Part shown: piece by piece, positions 45,871-55,751 of the stretch
Layout: the number at the start of each line of letters is the position of its first letter
Numbering within the stretch: the first letter of the stretch is position 1
Assembly (NCBI GenBank): GCA_026005015.1
Contig: BPKG01000001.1
Coordinates: forward strand, 1,121,501 to 1,185,500
Source of the DNA: Burkholderiales bacterium
GTDB lineage: Bacteria; Pseudomonadota; Gammaproteobacteria; Burkholderiales; UBA6910
Reading direction: 5' to 3'
Length of the DNA stretch: 64,000 bases
Notes under the pieces: generated by a model
Databases searched by the model: none
What the model was told of the DNA's origin: nothing
The model's input: only the letters and a program-made list of their open reading frames with translations
Position numbers and translations under genes: made by a program

Positions 45871-46073
45871 ATCTCCCTAGATGCCGTTGATTCTGTGGCC
45901 TCGCTGATTCGCCCTGGCCTGCCTTTGTGATGACGAGCCTCTTGCCCGCCCGTGCACTGATGCGGCGCGAGCCACAAATTTTTTAAATTTATCAAATCGT
46001 TCACATTCCCCAGGGCGTCCGGCTCGAAACAGCCCGCCAATCACCATCCGTCCGCTCATCCGAAATCAAAACT

Positions 46074-46086
46074 TAACAAATTGTTA
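46074..46086. promoter_or_regulatory. Inverted repeat upstream of the DSF synthase
   Basis: TAACAA-A-TTGTTA is a perfect inverted repeat 103 bases before the rpfF-like start. It could be a binding site for the MerR-type domain encoded downstream or for another regulator. Confidence 0.35.
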
Positions 46087-46089
46087 GAT

Positions 46090-46118
46090 TTGCAATCCGC
46101 CGGAGCTTGCTCTTAAAT
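46090..46118 (+). promoter_or_regulatory. Candidate promoter for rpfF
   Basis: TTGCAA (46090-46095), 17-base spacer, TTAAAT (46113-46118): each box matches 4 of 6. It lies about 70 bases before the start. Confidence 0.3.
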
Positions 46119-46188
46119 GATTGAGGGTGCCCACCTTTTTGTGCGGCCCCCATGACAATTCCATCCCACAAACCCCAGGAGCTCCCTT

Positions 46189-47118
46189 ATGGAAATGAAC
46201 ATCCCCGTCCAACTGCTGGAAGCGCCGCGCCAGGGGGTTGTCGGCCCGGCATTTAACAATCAGAGGGAAATCCGCTTCTCGCCCCAACTGGCGGCGCGCT
46301 ACGAGCGAGAGCAGCAAGCGCTCTGGCTGCAGTGGAAACCCTCCCCCAGGCCCTGCTTCAATCCAGCCCTCCTGCGGGATCTGCGCAGCTACTGCGACCT
46401 GGTGGACATGAGCGGCGCCGAGCTTTCGGTGGACGGGGAAAAGCTCCCCATCGCCTACTCCGTCCTCAGCTCGGCAACGCCGGGGGTATTCAACCTGGGC
46501 GGGGACCTGGACCTGTTCGTGGCCCTGATCGAGCGCCGCGACCGGCAGGGGCTGCTCATGTACGGGCGTGCCTGCATCGACGTGCTGTACCGCAACTACG
46601 TGGGCTATGACCTTCCCATCACCACCATCTCCCTGGTCCAGGGGGAGTGCCTGGGCGGCGGCTTCGAGTGCGCCCTCTCCAGCGACCTCATCGTGGCCGA
46701 GGCGAGCAGCCGGTTCGGCTTTCCGGAGATCCTTTTCAACCTTTTCCCCGGCATGGGGGCCTACTCGTTCCTCGAGCGCAAGGTGGGGCAGAAGCTCACC
46801 GAGCAACTGATCGCCAGCGGCAAGGTCTACAGCGCCCAGGAAATGCGGGAAATGGGCGTGGTGGATGTGGTATGCGAAGACGGCCAGGGAGCGGCCGAGG
46901 TGGCGGCCCTGATCCGCAGCCAGTCCCGCAACCGCAACGGCCTGAACGCCATGTACCGCGCCCGGCGGCGGGTGCACCGGCTGGACTTCTCCGAGCTGCT
47001 GGACGTGGTGGAAATCTGGGTCGACAGCGCCTTGCGCCTCACTTCCCGGGACATGCGGCTCATGCAGAAGTTGGTCTCTCGCCAGAACGACCTGGGGGTT
47101 CCCCGCCAATTGCATTGA
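46189..47118 (+). CDS. rpfF: DSF synthase, RpfF-type enoyl-CoA hydratase/thioesterase
   Basis: A 309-residue crotonase-fold enzyme that makes diffusible signal factor, a cis-2-unsaturated fatty acid. It matches RpfF strongly: PGVFNLGGDLDLFVALIERRD, YRNYVGYDLPITTISLVQGECLGGGFECALS and FGFPEILFNLFPGMGAYSF. Both catalytic Glu are present, E160 in GGGFE and E180 in FPEI, 20 residues apart as E141/E161 in Xanthomonas RpfF. Start ATG 46189. The MerR-PAS-GGDEF-EAL gene follows after 54 bases, resembling the Burkholderia rpfF-rpfR pair. Confidence 0.87.
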   Translation: MEMNIPVQLLEAPRQGVVGPAFNNQREIRFSPQLAARYEREQQALWLQWKPSPRPCFNPALLRDLRSYCDLVDMSGAELSVDGEKLPIAYSVLSSATPGVFNLGGDLDLFVALIERRDRQGLLMYGRACIDVLYRNYVGYDLPITTISLVQGECLGGGFECALSSDLIVAEASSRFGFPEILFNLFPGMGAYSFLERKVGQKLTEQLIASGKVYSAQEMREMGVVDVVCEDGQGAAEVAALIRSQSRNRNGLNAMYRARRRVHRLDFSELLDVVEIWVDSALRLTSRDMRLMQKLVSRQNDLGVPRQLH

Positions 47119-47172
47119 CCGGGCACGAGGTTTGCCCCACCATGGGACCTGGAGGAGTACAGGGAGGATTCC

Positions 47173-49110
47173 ATGGGGGAGAAGGACCCGGGCTACAGCG
47201 CCCGGGAGGCCGCAGCCCGGCTGGGGATTCCCGTGTGGACGCTGCGTCGCTGGGACAAGCAGGGCGTCCTGGTGGCGACCCGGACGCGGGGAGGACACCG
47301 CCGGTATCCGCGAGAACTCATCGACCGGCTTGCGAGCCTGGGGGCAGGCGAGGGCCGCCAGCAGGCCGACGAGCTGGCGACGATTCGGCGCGAACTCAAG
47401 GAAAAGCGGCGCATCGTCCAGCTTCTGGTGGACAGCGAGCAGCGCTACCGAGACCTGGTGGAGACCTCCCACGACCTGATCTGGGCCACCGACGCCCTGG
47501 GCCGCTTCACTTACCTCAATAACGCCGCCCAGGACATCTTCGGGCTCCCGCCCAAGGCCTTGCTGGGGCGCTGTTTCTTCGACTTCGAAACCCGCCCCTC
47601 CCACATCTCCAACCGCCGTTTCCTCGCCCTGCTCAAGCGCCAGGGGGAGGTACGCAACTACTTGACCCACATCGTGTCGGCCCGGGGTCACGACCGCTGG
47701 GTCGGGATCAACGCCCGGGTCTCCTACGACGAAAGCCACCAGATCGTCGGCATCCGGGGCACGGCCCGGGACATCACCGAGCAACAGCTCGCCGCCCAGC
47801 GCATCGAGCGACTGGCCAAGTTCGACACCCTGACCGACCTGCCGAACCGGCTGTCCCTGCAAGAGGAGCTGGCGGCCGCCATGGAAGGCGGCGGCGTGGG
47901 GGCGCTGCTGTTCATCGACATCGACCACTTCAAGTACGTGAACGACAACCTGGGGCACCGGGTCGGGGACCAGTTGATCGTCGGCGTCGCCGGGGTTCTC
48001 AAACAACTCCTGCAGGAGCTGCCGGGCCAGGTCTACCGCCTGGGAGGCGACGAATTCGCCATCCTGGTCCCCGAGGCGCTGCGCCTTGAGGCCCAGCACG
48101 TGGCCGAACGGGTGCTGGAAGCGGTGCGCCACTACAAGTTCGCCCCTGAGGCGGGGACGGGCAAGCTCTCCAACCTCACCGCTTCCATCGGCATCGCCCT
48201 GTACCCGTTCCATGGGGCGGACCTTTCCAGCCTGCTGGCGGCCGCGGACATCGCCCTCTATCACGCCAAGGACCAGGGCCGCAACCGCTGCGTCCTGTTC
48301 GACCAGGATTCGAACAGCCTGCGCAGCACCCACAAGCGCGTGCACTGGGCCAGGCGTTTCCGGGAAGTCCTGGAAGAGGACCGGGTCGTGCTCTACGCCC
48401 AGCCGGTGGTGGCGCTGGCGAGCGGGGAACCGGTGCACCACGAGGTGCTGGCCCGTATCCGCGAGCAGGACGGAAGCCTGATCCCGCCGTCGGAGTTCAT
48501 CGAGATCGCGGAAACCCTGGGTGTGGTGCGCGACATCGATCTCGCCGTGGTCCGCAAGCTCACCCGCTTCCTGGCGAGCGGCGCCGCCCCTCGCAACGCT
48601 CGCTATTTCTTGAACCTCTCCCGCGCCAGCATTTCCGACGAGCACTGGACGCGGCGCCTGCTCGCGGCGCTCGGGGAATCCGGGGTCGATCCCGAGCGGC
48701 TGGTGTTCGAGATCACCGAGACCGCCGCCATGTCGGAGCTGGACGTGACCCTTTCCTTCATGCAGCGCATGAAGGAGCGGGGCTGCCATTTCGCCCTGGA
48801 CGACTTCGGGGCGGGGTTCAGCTCGTTTTACTATCTCAAGCGCTTCCCGGTGGATTATCTGAAGATCGACGGCGGGTTCGTCCGGGACCTGCTCCACGAC
48901 GAAGGCAGCCGGATCTTCATCCGGGCCGTGTGCGATGTCGCCCGGGGCATGAACCGCCAGGTGGTGGCCGAGTGGGTGGAGCACGCGGAAGTGGTCCGGC
49001 TGCTCCTCGACATGGGGGTCCAGTACGGCCAGGGCTTCCTCTTCAGCCGCCCGGTGCCCCTGGTCGACCTGTCCGAAGCGCCGGCCGCTAGTGCCCTCAA
49101 ATCCCGCTGA
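47173..49110 (+). CDS. MerR-type HTH / PAS / GGDEF / EAL protein, RpfR-like
   Basis: A 645-residue predicted c-di-GMP enzyme. Residues 8-55 are a MerR-type HTH (YSAREAAARLGIPVWTLRRWDKQG and RTRGGHRRY). A short coiled-coil leads to a PAS domain (about 88-205). The GGDEF motif is intact at 291-295 with no RxxD I-site before it. The EAL domain begins EVLAR (E424) and retains NLS, EITET, DDFGAGFSS, YLKID, AEWVE and GVQYGQGF, so a phosphodiesterase is likely active. GGGAGGA precedes ATG 47173. Burkholderia RpfR has PAS-GGDEF-EAL but no DNA-binding domain to my knowledge. The gene is convergent with the Nudix gene. Confidence 0.87.
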   Translation: MGEKDPGYSAREAAARLGIPVWTLRRWDKQGVLVATRTRGGHRRYPRELIDRLASLGAGEGRQQADELATIRRELKEKRRIVQLLVDSEQRYRDLVETSHDLIWATDALGRFTYLNNAAQDIFGLPPKALLGRCFFDFETRPSHISNRRFLALLKRQGEVRNYLTHIVSARGHDRWVGINARVSYDESHQIVGIRGTARDITEQQLAAQRIERLAKFDTLTDLPNRLSLQEELAAAMEGGGVGALLFIDIDHFKYVNDNLGHRVGDQLIVGVAGVLKQLLQELPGQVYRLGGDEFAILVPEALRLEAQHVAERVLEAVRHYKFAPEAGTGKLSNLTASIGIALYPFHGADLSSLLAAADIALYHAKDQGRNRCVLFDQDSNSLRSTHKRVHWARRFREVLEEDRVVLYAQPVVALASGEPVHHEVLARIREQDGSLIPPSEFIEIAETLGVVRDIDLAVVRKLTRFLASGAAPRNARYFLNLSRASISDEHWTRRLLAALGESGVDPERLVFEITETAAMSELDVTLSFMQRMKERGCHFALDDFGAGFSSFYYLKRFPVDYLKIDGGFVRDLLHDEGSRIFIRAVCDVARGMNRQVVAEWVEHAEVVRLLLDMGVQYGQGFLFSRPVPLVDLSEAPAASALKSR

Positions 49111-49128
49111 GAAAAGTCAACCCGGGAT

Positions 49129-49701
49129 TCAACGCGCCGGCTCGGGCAGGGGCCATTCGCCGCGCACGATCTTCTCCGCCCAGAAGAGCCCCGCGACGCT
49201 TTTGCCGTCCGTGATGCGGCCGGTCCGCACCCACTCCAGGGCCTCGCCCAGATCTAGGGCAAAGGCTTCCAGGAACTCTCCCTGGTCGGGCTGGTGCCCT
49301 TCGAAGCTCAGGTCCCGGGCCAGGTAATAGACGAGTCGCTCGTTGGAATAACCGACGCAGGGGTGCAGGGTGGCCACCCGAATCCAGGAGCGGGCGCGGT
49401 AGCCGGTCTCCTCCTTGAGCTCCCGCTCGGCCGTGCACAGCGGGTCCTCCCCAGGATCGATCTTCCCCGCTGGAAGCTCGTAGAACTCACGGCCCAGGGG
49501 ATAGCGGTACTGGCGCTCCAGCAGCAGCCGGCGCTCATCGACGAAGGCGATCATCACCACCGCCCCCGGGTGCACCACGTGCTCGCGCACGGCGGTTGTC
49601 CCGTCGGGCAGGCGAACCTCGTCCACCTCGAGCCGCAAGAGCTTGCCTTCGAAGGCACGGCGGGAACGCAGGCGCGTTTCGGTGAAGTCCCGCTTGGTCA
49701 T
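49129..49701 (-). CDS. nudF: Nudix hydrolase, ADP-ribose pyrophosphatase-like
   Basis: A 190-residue Nudix enzyme. The Nudix box is GKIDPGEDPLCTAERELKEETGY (G-x5-E-x7-REUxEExGU, at about residues 78-100) with YELPAGK before it, as in ADP-ribose pyrophosphatases. It lies 38 bases after nuoN on the same strand, and in many betaproteobacteria a Nudix gene follows nuo. Start ATG 49701. Confidence 0.88.
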   Translation of the reverse strand: MTKRDFTETRLRSRRAFEGKLLRLEVDEVRLPDGTTAVREHVVHPGAVVMIAFVDERRLLLERQYRYPLGREFYELPAGKIDPGEDPLCTAERELKEETGYRARSWIRVATLHPCVGYSNERLVYYLARDLSFEGHQPDQGEFLEAFALDLGEALEWVRTGRITDGKSVAGLFWAEKIVRGEWPLPEPAR

Positions 49702-49739
49702 CGAGCTCTGCTCTTTTCAAGCCCGGCAGGGATGCCGTG

Positions 49740-51185
49740 TCAGAAGGCCCGCTGTACGGCGAAGACGCACAGCGCCATGAGGGGCTGGGGCAGGATTCCT
49801 AACGCGAGCACCGCCAGCCCGTTGGCACCCATCATCAGGCGCACGTCCGCCTGCGGGCGCAAGGGCTCCCCGGTGGCCGGCGGATCGAAATACATGAGCT
49901 TGACTATGCGCAGGTAATAGAAGGCGCCGATCAGGGCGAGCACTACCGCCGCGACCACCAGCCACACGAAGCCCGCCTCCAGGGCGGCCTGCAGCACCGA
50001 GAGCTTGGCGAAAAAGCCCACCGTAGGCGGGACGCCGGCCAGGGAGAACATGAGGATCAGCATGATGAAGGCATACCAGGGATTGCGCTGGTTCAACCCC
50101 TTGAAATCGTCCAGGTTGTCCGCCTCGAAACCCTCCCGGGAAAGGAGCATCACCATGCCGAAAGCCCCGAGGGTGGTGAGCACGTAGGTCACCACGTAGA
50201 ACATGGCCGAGCTGTAGCCGTTCACCTCCCCCGAGAGAAAGCCCAGGAGCATGAAGCCCATGTGGGCGATGGTGGAATAAGCGAGCATGCGCTTGATGTT
50301 GCTCTGGGCAATGGCGGTGACGTTGCCGATCGCCATGGAGGCGAGCGCCAGGATCACCAGCATGCCCTGCCAGTCGGCGAACAGGGGTTGCAGGCCATCC
50401 ACCAGCAGGCGCATGACGAAGCCGAATGCCGCCAGCTTCACCGCCGAGGCGATGAACAAGGTCATGGCCGTGGGCGCCCCCTGGTACACGTCCGGCACCC
50501 ACATGTGGAAAGGCACCACCCCCAGCTTGAACGCCAGCCCCGCCACCACGAACACCAGGCCGAACACCAGCACGGTGCGCTGAGCCGCGCCGCCCTGGAT
50601 GGCCGCCAGCACCTCGTCGAGCTGCAGGGTGCCGGTGGCGCCGTAGAGCATGGACATGCCGTACAGCAGCATCCCCGAGGCCATCGCCCCCAGGACGAAG
50701 TATTTCATCGCCGCCTCGGTCGCCACGGCGGAGTCCCGCTGCAGGGCCACCATGGAATACAGGCTCAGGGAAAGGAGCTCCAGCCCCAGGTACAGGACGA
50801 GGAAGTGGCTGGCGGAGACCATCACCATCATGCCCAGGGTGGCCAACAGGGCCAGGCCGAAGAACTCGCCCTTGAGCAGCCCGCGGGCCGACAGATACTC
50901 GCGGGAGTAGGTGAGCAGCACCGCCACCGTGATATAGACCGTGACCTTGAGCACGTCCCCCATGGGATCGTCCACGAACATGCCGTTCATGGTGTAGGCC
51001 CGCTCGGCGCCGGCGGTGGCGACGCTGAGCACGGCCGCGCCGAGCAGCGTGAGCTGGGTGAGGGCGTAGGTCGCCGCCTGGCGCTCGTCCTTGATCAGAA
51101 GATCGACCAGCAGGATCGTGCAGGCGGCGGCCAGGACCAGCAGCTCCGGAAGGACGGGAATCAGATTGGGCACCTCGAAGCTCAC
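49740..51185 (-). CDS. nuoN: NADH-quinone oxidoreductase subunit N
   Basis: A 481-residue antiporter-like membrane subunit of complex I with about 14 hydrophobic segments. Typical pieces are [38 protein letters not shown] and [19 protein letters not shown] (half-channel Lys). Last gene of the nuo operon; 12 bases after nuoM. Confidence 0.95.
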   Translation of the reverse strand: MSFEVPNLIPVLPELLVLAAACTILLVDLLIKDERQAATYALTQLTLLGAAVLSVATAGAERAYTMNGMFVDDPMGDVLKVTVYITVAVLLTYSREYLSARGLLKGEFFGLALLATLGMMVMVSASHFLVLYLGLELLSLSLYSMVALQRDSAVATEAAMKYFVLGAMASGMLLYGMSMLYGATGTLQLDEVLAAIQGGAAQRTVLVFGLVFVVAGLAFKLGVVPFHMWVPDVYQGAPTAMTLFIASAVKLAAFGFVMRLLVDGLQPLFADWQGMLVILALASMAIGNVTAIAQSNIKRMLAYSTIAHMGFMLLGFLSGEVNGYSSAMFYVVTYVLTTLGAFGMVMLLSREGFEADNLDDFKGLNQRNPWYAFIMLILMFSLAGVPPTVGFFAKLSVLQAALEAGFVWLVVAAVVLALIGAFYYLRIVKLMYFDPPATGEPLRPQADVRLMMGANGLAVLALGILPQPLMALCVFAVQRAF

Positions 51186-51197
51186 GCCGAATCCTCC

Positions 51198-52682
51198 TTA
51201 CAGCTTGCCGCGCGCTACGTGGGCGAGCAGCTCGTTCACCGAGGCATGCATCGCCTCGGTGAAGGGAAGCGGATAGACGCCCATTGCCAGCACCGCCGCA
51301 GCCACCAGCCCCAACACCAGCCCCTCCCGGGCCGAAATGTCCTTGAGCGCCGCCACCTTGGCGTTGGCGATGGCGCCGAATACCACCCGCTTGTACATCC
51401 ACAGGGTGTAGGCGGCCCCAAGGACGAGGGTCATGGCGGCGAAGAAGGCATACCAGAAGTTGACCTGGACCGCGCCCATGATGACCAGGAACTCGCCCAC
51501 GAAGCCGCTGGTCCCCGGCAGGCCGGCGTTGGCCATGGCGAAGAGCATGAACAAGGCGGCGAACACCGGCATGGTGTTGACCACGCCGCCGTAGTCGGCG
51601 ATGAGGCGGGAGTGCAGCCGGTCGTACAGGACGCCGACGCAAAGGAACAAGGCCCCGGAGACGAAACCGTGGGAAATCATCTGCACGATCGCCCCTTCCA
51701 CGCCGTAGGCGTTGAACAAGAAAAAGCCCAGGGTGACGAAGCCCATGTGGGAGACCGAAGAATAGGCGATGAGCTTCTTCATGTCCGCTTGCACCAGCGC
51801 CACGAAACCGATATAGACGATGGCAATGAGCGACAGGGCGATCATGAACTCCGCCAGAACCTGGCTCGCGTCGGGAGCGATGGGCAGCGACAGGCGCAGG
51901 AAGCCGTAGCCGCCGAGCTTGAGCAGGATCGCCGCCAGCACCACGGAGCCGCCAGTCGGGGCCTCCACGTGGGCGTCCGGAAGCCAGGTATGCACCGGCC
52001 ACATGGGGACTTTGACCGCGAAAGCGGCCAGGAACGCGATGAATATCAGGATCTGGACCGTGAGCGGCAGCGGCAGCCGGTGGTAATCCAGGATGGAGAA
52101 GCTGCCCCCGGACTTGAGATACAGATAGATGAAGGCCACCAGCATGAGCAGCGACCCGAGCAGCGTGTAGAGGAAAAACTTGACCGCCGCATACACCCGG
52201 TTCGGGCCGCCCCAGACCCCGATGATGATGAACATGGGGATCAGCAGCGCCTCCCAGAACACGTAGAACAGTACCGCGTCCAGCGCGCTGAAGGCGCCGT
52301 TGATGAACCCCGACATGAGCAGGAACGCGCCCATGTACTGGGAAACGCGCTCCTCGATCACGCGCCAGCCGGCCAGCACCACCAGGGGCGTGGTGAAGCA
52401 ATTGAGCAGGATCAGCCACAGGGAGATGCCGTCGATGCCCAGGTGGTAGTGGACGTTGAAGCGCTCGATCCACAGGTGCTTTTCCACGAACTGCATGCCG
52501 GCCATGGACGGGTCGAACTGGGTGTAGAGGGGCAGCGCCACCAGGAACCCGAGCACCGACCCCGCCAGGGCCAGGCGGCGGGCGAGCGCCGCCCTGCGGT
52601 CGTCGCCGGTGGCGAGGACGGCCACGCCGAACAGGATGGGCAGCCAGATGACGACGCTGAGCAAAGGAAGGCCAAAAATCAT
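51198..52682 (-). CDS. nuoM: NADH-quinone oxidoreductase subunit M
   Basis: A 494-residue proton-pumping antiporter-like subunit. Landmarks include VPMWPVHTWLPDAHVEAPTGGSVVLAAILLKLGGYG and MKKLIAYSSVSHMGFVTLG. It ends with an Ala-rich tail. The frame is intact. Start ATG 52682, 39 bases after nuoL. Confidence 0.95.
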   Translation of the reverse strand: MIFGLPLLSVVIWLPILFGVAVLATGDDRRAALARRLALAGSVLGFLVALPLYTQFDPSMAGMQFVEKHLWIERFNVHYHLGIDGISLWLILLNCFTTPLVVLAGWRVIEERVSQYMGAFLLMSGFINGAFSALDAVLFYVFWEALLIPMFIIIGVWGGPNRVYAAVKFFLYTLLGSLLMLVAFIYLYLKSGGSFSILDYHRLPLPLTVQILIFIAFLAAFAVKVPMWPVHTWLPDAHVEAPTGGSVVLAAILLKLGGYGFLRLSLPIAPDASQVLAEFMIALSLIAIVYIGFVALVQADMKKLIAYSSVSHMGFVTLGFFLFNAYGVEGAIVQMISHGFVSGALFLCVGVLYDRLHSRLIADYGGVVNTMPVFAALFMLFAMANAGLPGTSGFVGEFLVIMGAVQVNFWYAFFAAMTLVLGAAYTLWMYKRVVFGAIANAKVAALKDISAREGLVLGLVAAAVLAMGVYPLPFTEAMHASVNELLAHVARGKL

Positions 52683-52721
52683 GGTGGTCCGGTTATCGTC
52701 GCGGCGGGTTCGAAAGCCCCT

Positions 52722-54741
52722 TCAAACCCCCCAACCCAGCCAGCGACCCAGGTAGTCGCGCAGGGTGAGCAAGAGGAAAACGCCGATGATCATGGTGAAG
52801 GCGTAGTGGTAGATGTAGCCCGACTGCAGACGGCGGACGACCGAGGAGAACCAGGCCACCATGTACGCCGAGCCGTTGACCATGAAGCCGTCGATCACCT
52901 TCACGTCCCCCACCTTCCACAGACCGGCGCCGAGCCGGCGGGCGCCGGCGGCGAAGAACCAGTCGTTGAACTCGTCGAAGCCGTACTTGCGCTCCAAGAT
53001 CGCGTACAGCAGACCGGCCCGCTCCTTGACCAGCCCGGGCAGGTCGGGGCGGACGATGTACAGGTACCAAGCGGTGGCGATGCCGGCGGCCATCAGCCAG
53101 AACGGGGCCGTGAACACGGCGTGGGCCATCATGGCGAACGCCCCGCGGAATTCCTCGGCCATGTGCGCCAGCGCCCCGTGTTCAGGGGAGATGCGGATCG
53201 CCGGACCGAAATAATCCCCGAACAGGATCGGCCCGATCAGCCAGCCCGCCGCCACCGACGGCACGGCAAGCAGCACCAGGGGCAAGGTCACCACCCAGGG
53301 GGACTCGTGGGGCACGTGCACCTCGTGGTGCTCGTCGCCCCCATGGCCGCTGTGGGCCCCGTGGGGCTGCGGGTGGCGGAAACGCTCCGGGCCGTGGAAG
53401 GTGAGAAACAGAAGCCGAAAGGTGTAGAGCGCCGTCACGAACACGCCCAGCGTAACCGCCCAGTAGGCGAAGGTGGCGCCCGGACGGTCGGCCAAATGAA
53501 CCGCCTCGATGATCGCCTCCTTGGAGAAGAAGCCGCCGAAGCCCGGGAAACCCACGTTGGCCAGTCCCCCGATCAGTACCGCCAGGTAGGTGATGGGCAT
53601 GTATCTGCGCAGGCCGCCCATGCGCCTCATGTCCTGCTCGTGGTGCATGGCGATGATCACGGAGCCGGCGCCCAGGAACAGCACCGCCTTGAAGAAGGCG
53701 TGGGTCATGAGGTGGAAGATGGCGACCGAATAAGCGGAGGCGCCCAGCGCCACCGTCATGTAGCCCAGGTGCGAGAGGGTGGAATAGGCCACCACCCGCT
53801 TGATGTCGTTCTGCACGATGGCCACCAGCCCCATGAAGAAGGCGGTGATGGCGCCGATCACCAGGACCACCGACAGCGCCGTCTCCGACAACTCGTACAG
53901 GGGCGACATGCGGGCCACCATGAAGATGCCGGCGGTCACCATGGTGGCGGCGTGGATCAGGGCCGAGATGGGGGTGGGGCCCTCCATGGAATCCGGCAGC
54001 CACACGTGGAGGGGAAACTGGGCCGATTTGCCCATGGCTCCGATGAACAGCAGCACGCAGATGACCGTCATGAGCAGCCAGGGCGAGCCGGGGAAGATCT
54101 CCACGACGCTCCCCGCCAGCTCCGGCGCCTTTTGAAACACCGAGACGTAATCCAAGGTGCCGAAGTGGTAGAACACCATGCCGATGCCCAACAGGAAGCC
54201 GAAGTCCCCCACCCGGTTCACCAGGAACGCCTTGAGGTTGGCGTAGATCGCGCTCGGGCGCGTGTACCAGAAGCCGATCAGCAGGTACGAGACCAGGCCC
54301 ACCGCTTCCCAGCCAAAGAAAAGCTGCAGGAAGTTGTTGGACATGACCAGCATCAGCATGGAGAAGGTGAAGAGGGAGATGTAGCTAAAGAACCGCTGGT
54401 AGCCCGGGTCCTCCTCCATGTAGCCGATGGTGTAGATGTGCACCAGAGGGACACCGCGTTCACCACCACCATCATCAGGGCCGAGAGGCGGTCGATCAGG
54501 AAGCCGATCTCGAAACGCGCTTCCCCGGAGGTGGCCCAGGTGTAGACCGTGCCGTTGAAGGTGTTGCCCTGAGCACGTCCACGAACACCACCACCGAGGC
54601 GGCGAAGCTCACCATCATGAGGGCGATGGTCACCCGGTGGGACCAGGTGCGCCCGATCAGCCAGCCGAACAGGCCCGCCACGAGGGAGCCGACGAGCGGT
54701 GCCAGCGGCACCAGGAGATAGAGCTGCTGCATGCCGGTCAT
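52722..54741 (-). CDS. nuoL: NADH-quinone oxidoreductase subunit L, two frameshifts as read
   Basis: Distal pump subunit of complex I. The N-terminus is MTGMQQLYLLVPLAPLVGSLVAGLFG (54741 down). Two single-base losses break it: near 54570 (expected VLKGNTFNG) and near 54446 (expected VSLMVHIYTIGYM). Adding one base at each restores a 673-residue protein, the usual NuoL length, with PLHVWLPDSMEGPTPISALIHAATMVTAGIFMVAR and the C-terminal lateral helix region. The correctable pattern points to read error. Confidence 0.9.
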
Positions 54742-54748
54742 GGACGCC

Positions 54749-55054
54749 TCAGCCCTTCAGGTGATCCAGGTCCTCGACGTTGATGGTGCGCAGATTGCGG
54801 AACAGCACCACCAGGATCGCGAGGCCGATGGCCGACTCGGCGGCCGCCACGGTCAGGATGAAGAACACGAACACCTGCCCGGCGATATCGTCGAGGAAGT
54901 GCGAGAAGGCGATGAAGTTCATGTTCACCGCCAGTAGCATCAGCTCGATCGCCATCAGCAGGATAATCACGTTCTTGCGGTTGAGGAATATCCCCACCAC
55001 GGCGATGGCGAACAGGATCGCCCCCAGAACGAGGTACTCGGACAGCGTTATCAA
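54749..55054 (-). CDS. nuoK: NADH-quinone oxidoreductase subunit K
   Basis: A 101-residue three-helix membrane subunit. It carries [22 protein letters not shown] with the conserved Glu in the proton path, and [18 protein letters not shown]. Full length and intact; nuoL starts 7 bases later. Confidence 0.95.
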   Translation of the reverse strand: MITLSEYLVLGAILFAIAVVGIFLNRKNVIILLMAIELMLLAVNMNFIAFSHFLDDIAGQVFVFFILTVAAAESAIGLAILVVLFRNLRTINVEDLDHLKG

Positions 55055-55114
55055 CGGCGCTCCCCTTTTCCTTTCAAGAAAGAATGAACCGGACCGGCAC
55101 CCGGGTCCGGGCTT

Positions 55115-55723
55115 TCAGCCGCGTTCTTTTTCCGCCGGCATCGACACCAGCCGCACCCGCTCCTCCCGGCGCACCACCACCTGCTTGGCGGGATCCACGT
55201 ACTTCGTGTCCTTGCGCCGGCGCAGCGTCAGCGCGATGGCGGCGACGATCGCCACCAGCAGCAGCACGGCCGCCAGCTCGAACGGGTACACGTACTCGGT
55301 GTAGAGCACGCGCCCCAGCTCCTTGGTGTTGCTGTAGCCGGCGGGTCGCGGGGCCGGAGCCGGCATGGCTTCGGGGGCGAAATACTTGCCCCACAACACC
55401 AGCCCCATCTCCAGCACCATCAGGACCGCCAGGGCGGCCCCGAACGGAAACCAGCGCAGGAAGCCCTCCCGCAGCCGGTCGATGTTGATGTCGAGCATCA
55501 TCACCACGAACAGGAACAGCACCATCACCGCCCCCACGTACACCAGCACCAAAGTGATGGCCAGGAATTCCGCCTCCAGCAACAGCCACAGCCCGGCCGA
55601 GGTGAAAAAGGCGAGCACCAGGAACAGGGCCGAGTGCACGGGGTTTCGCGCGGTGATGACCCGCAGGGCCGCGAACACCAGGATGGCGGCCAGGAAATAG
55701 AACACGAATTGCTGGAAAGTCAT
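55115..55723 (-). CDS. nuoJ: NADH-quinone oxidoreductase subunit J
   Basis: A 202-residue five-helix membrane subunit. Typical are ARNPVHSALFLVLAFFTSAGLWLLLEAEFLAITLVLVYVGAVMVLFLFVVMML across residues 25-80, followed by a less conserved tail. Start ATG 55723; nuoK follows after 60 bases. Confidence 0.94.
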   Translation of the reverse strand: MTFQQFVFYFLAAILVFAALRVITARNPVHSALFLVLAFFTSAGLWLLLEAEFLAITLVLVYVGAVMVLFLFVVMMLDINIDRLREGFLRWFPFGAALAVLMVLEMGLVLWGKYFAPEAMPAPAPRPAGYSNTKELGRVLYTEYVYPFELAAVLLLVAIVAAIALTLRRRKDTKYVDPAKQVVVRREERVRLVSMPAEKERG

Positions 55724-55751
55724 CTCGGGGCGTCTTCGTGAAATGTCCGGG

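Larger units (their letters stand above)
45806..46188. other. AT-rich divergent intergenic region htpG-rpfF
   Basis: A 383-base gap, strikingly AT-richer than its surroundings. It holds the htpG promoter at the left, several A/T tracts (for example around 45975-45995), a TAACAA-A-TTGTTA inverted repeat at 46074-46086 and a possible promoter for the DSF synthase. Short reading frames here are not credible genes. Confidence 0.6.

Noticed and set aside
45837-46040. A 67-codon frame in the htpG-rpfF gap
   Set aside because: It overlaps the htpG promoter, lacks a ribosome site and has no coding bias.
46084-48984. A 966-codon open frame on the minus strand
   Set aside because: It is antisense to the DSF synthase and the GGDEF-EAL gene, both of which have clear motifs.
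50262-54545. A 1427-codon open frame on the plus strand
   Set aside because: It lies opposite nuoN, nuoM and nuoL, is His/Gln/Asp-rich and matches no family. High GC keeps the opposite strand free of stops.
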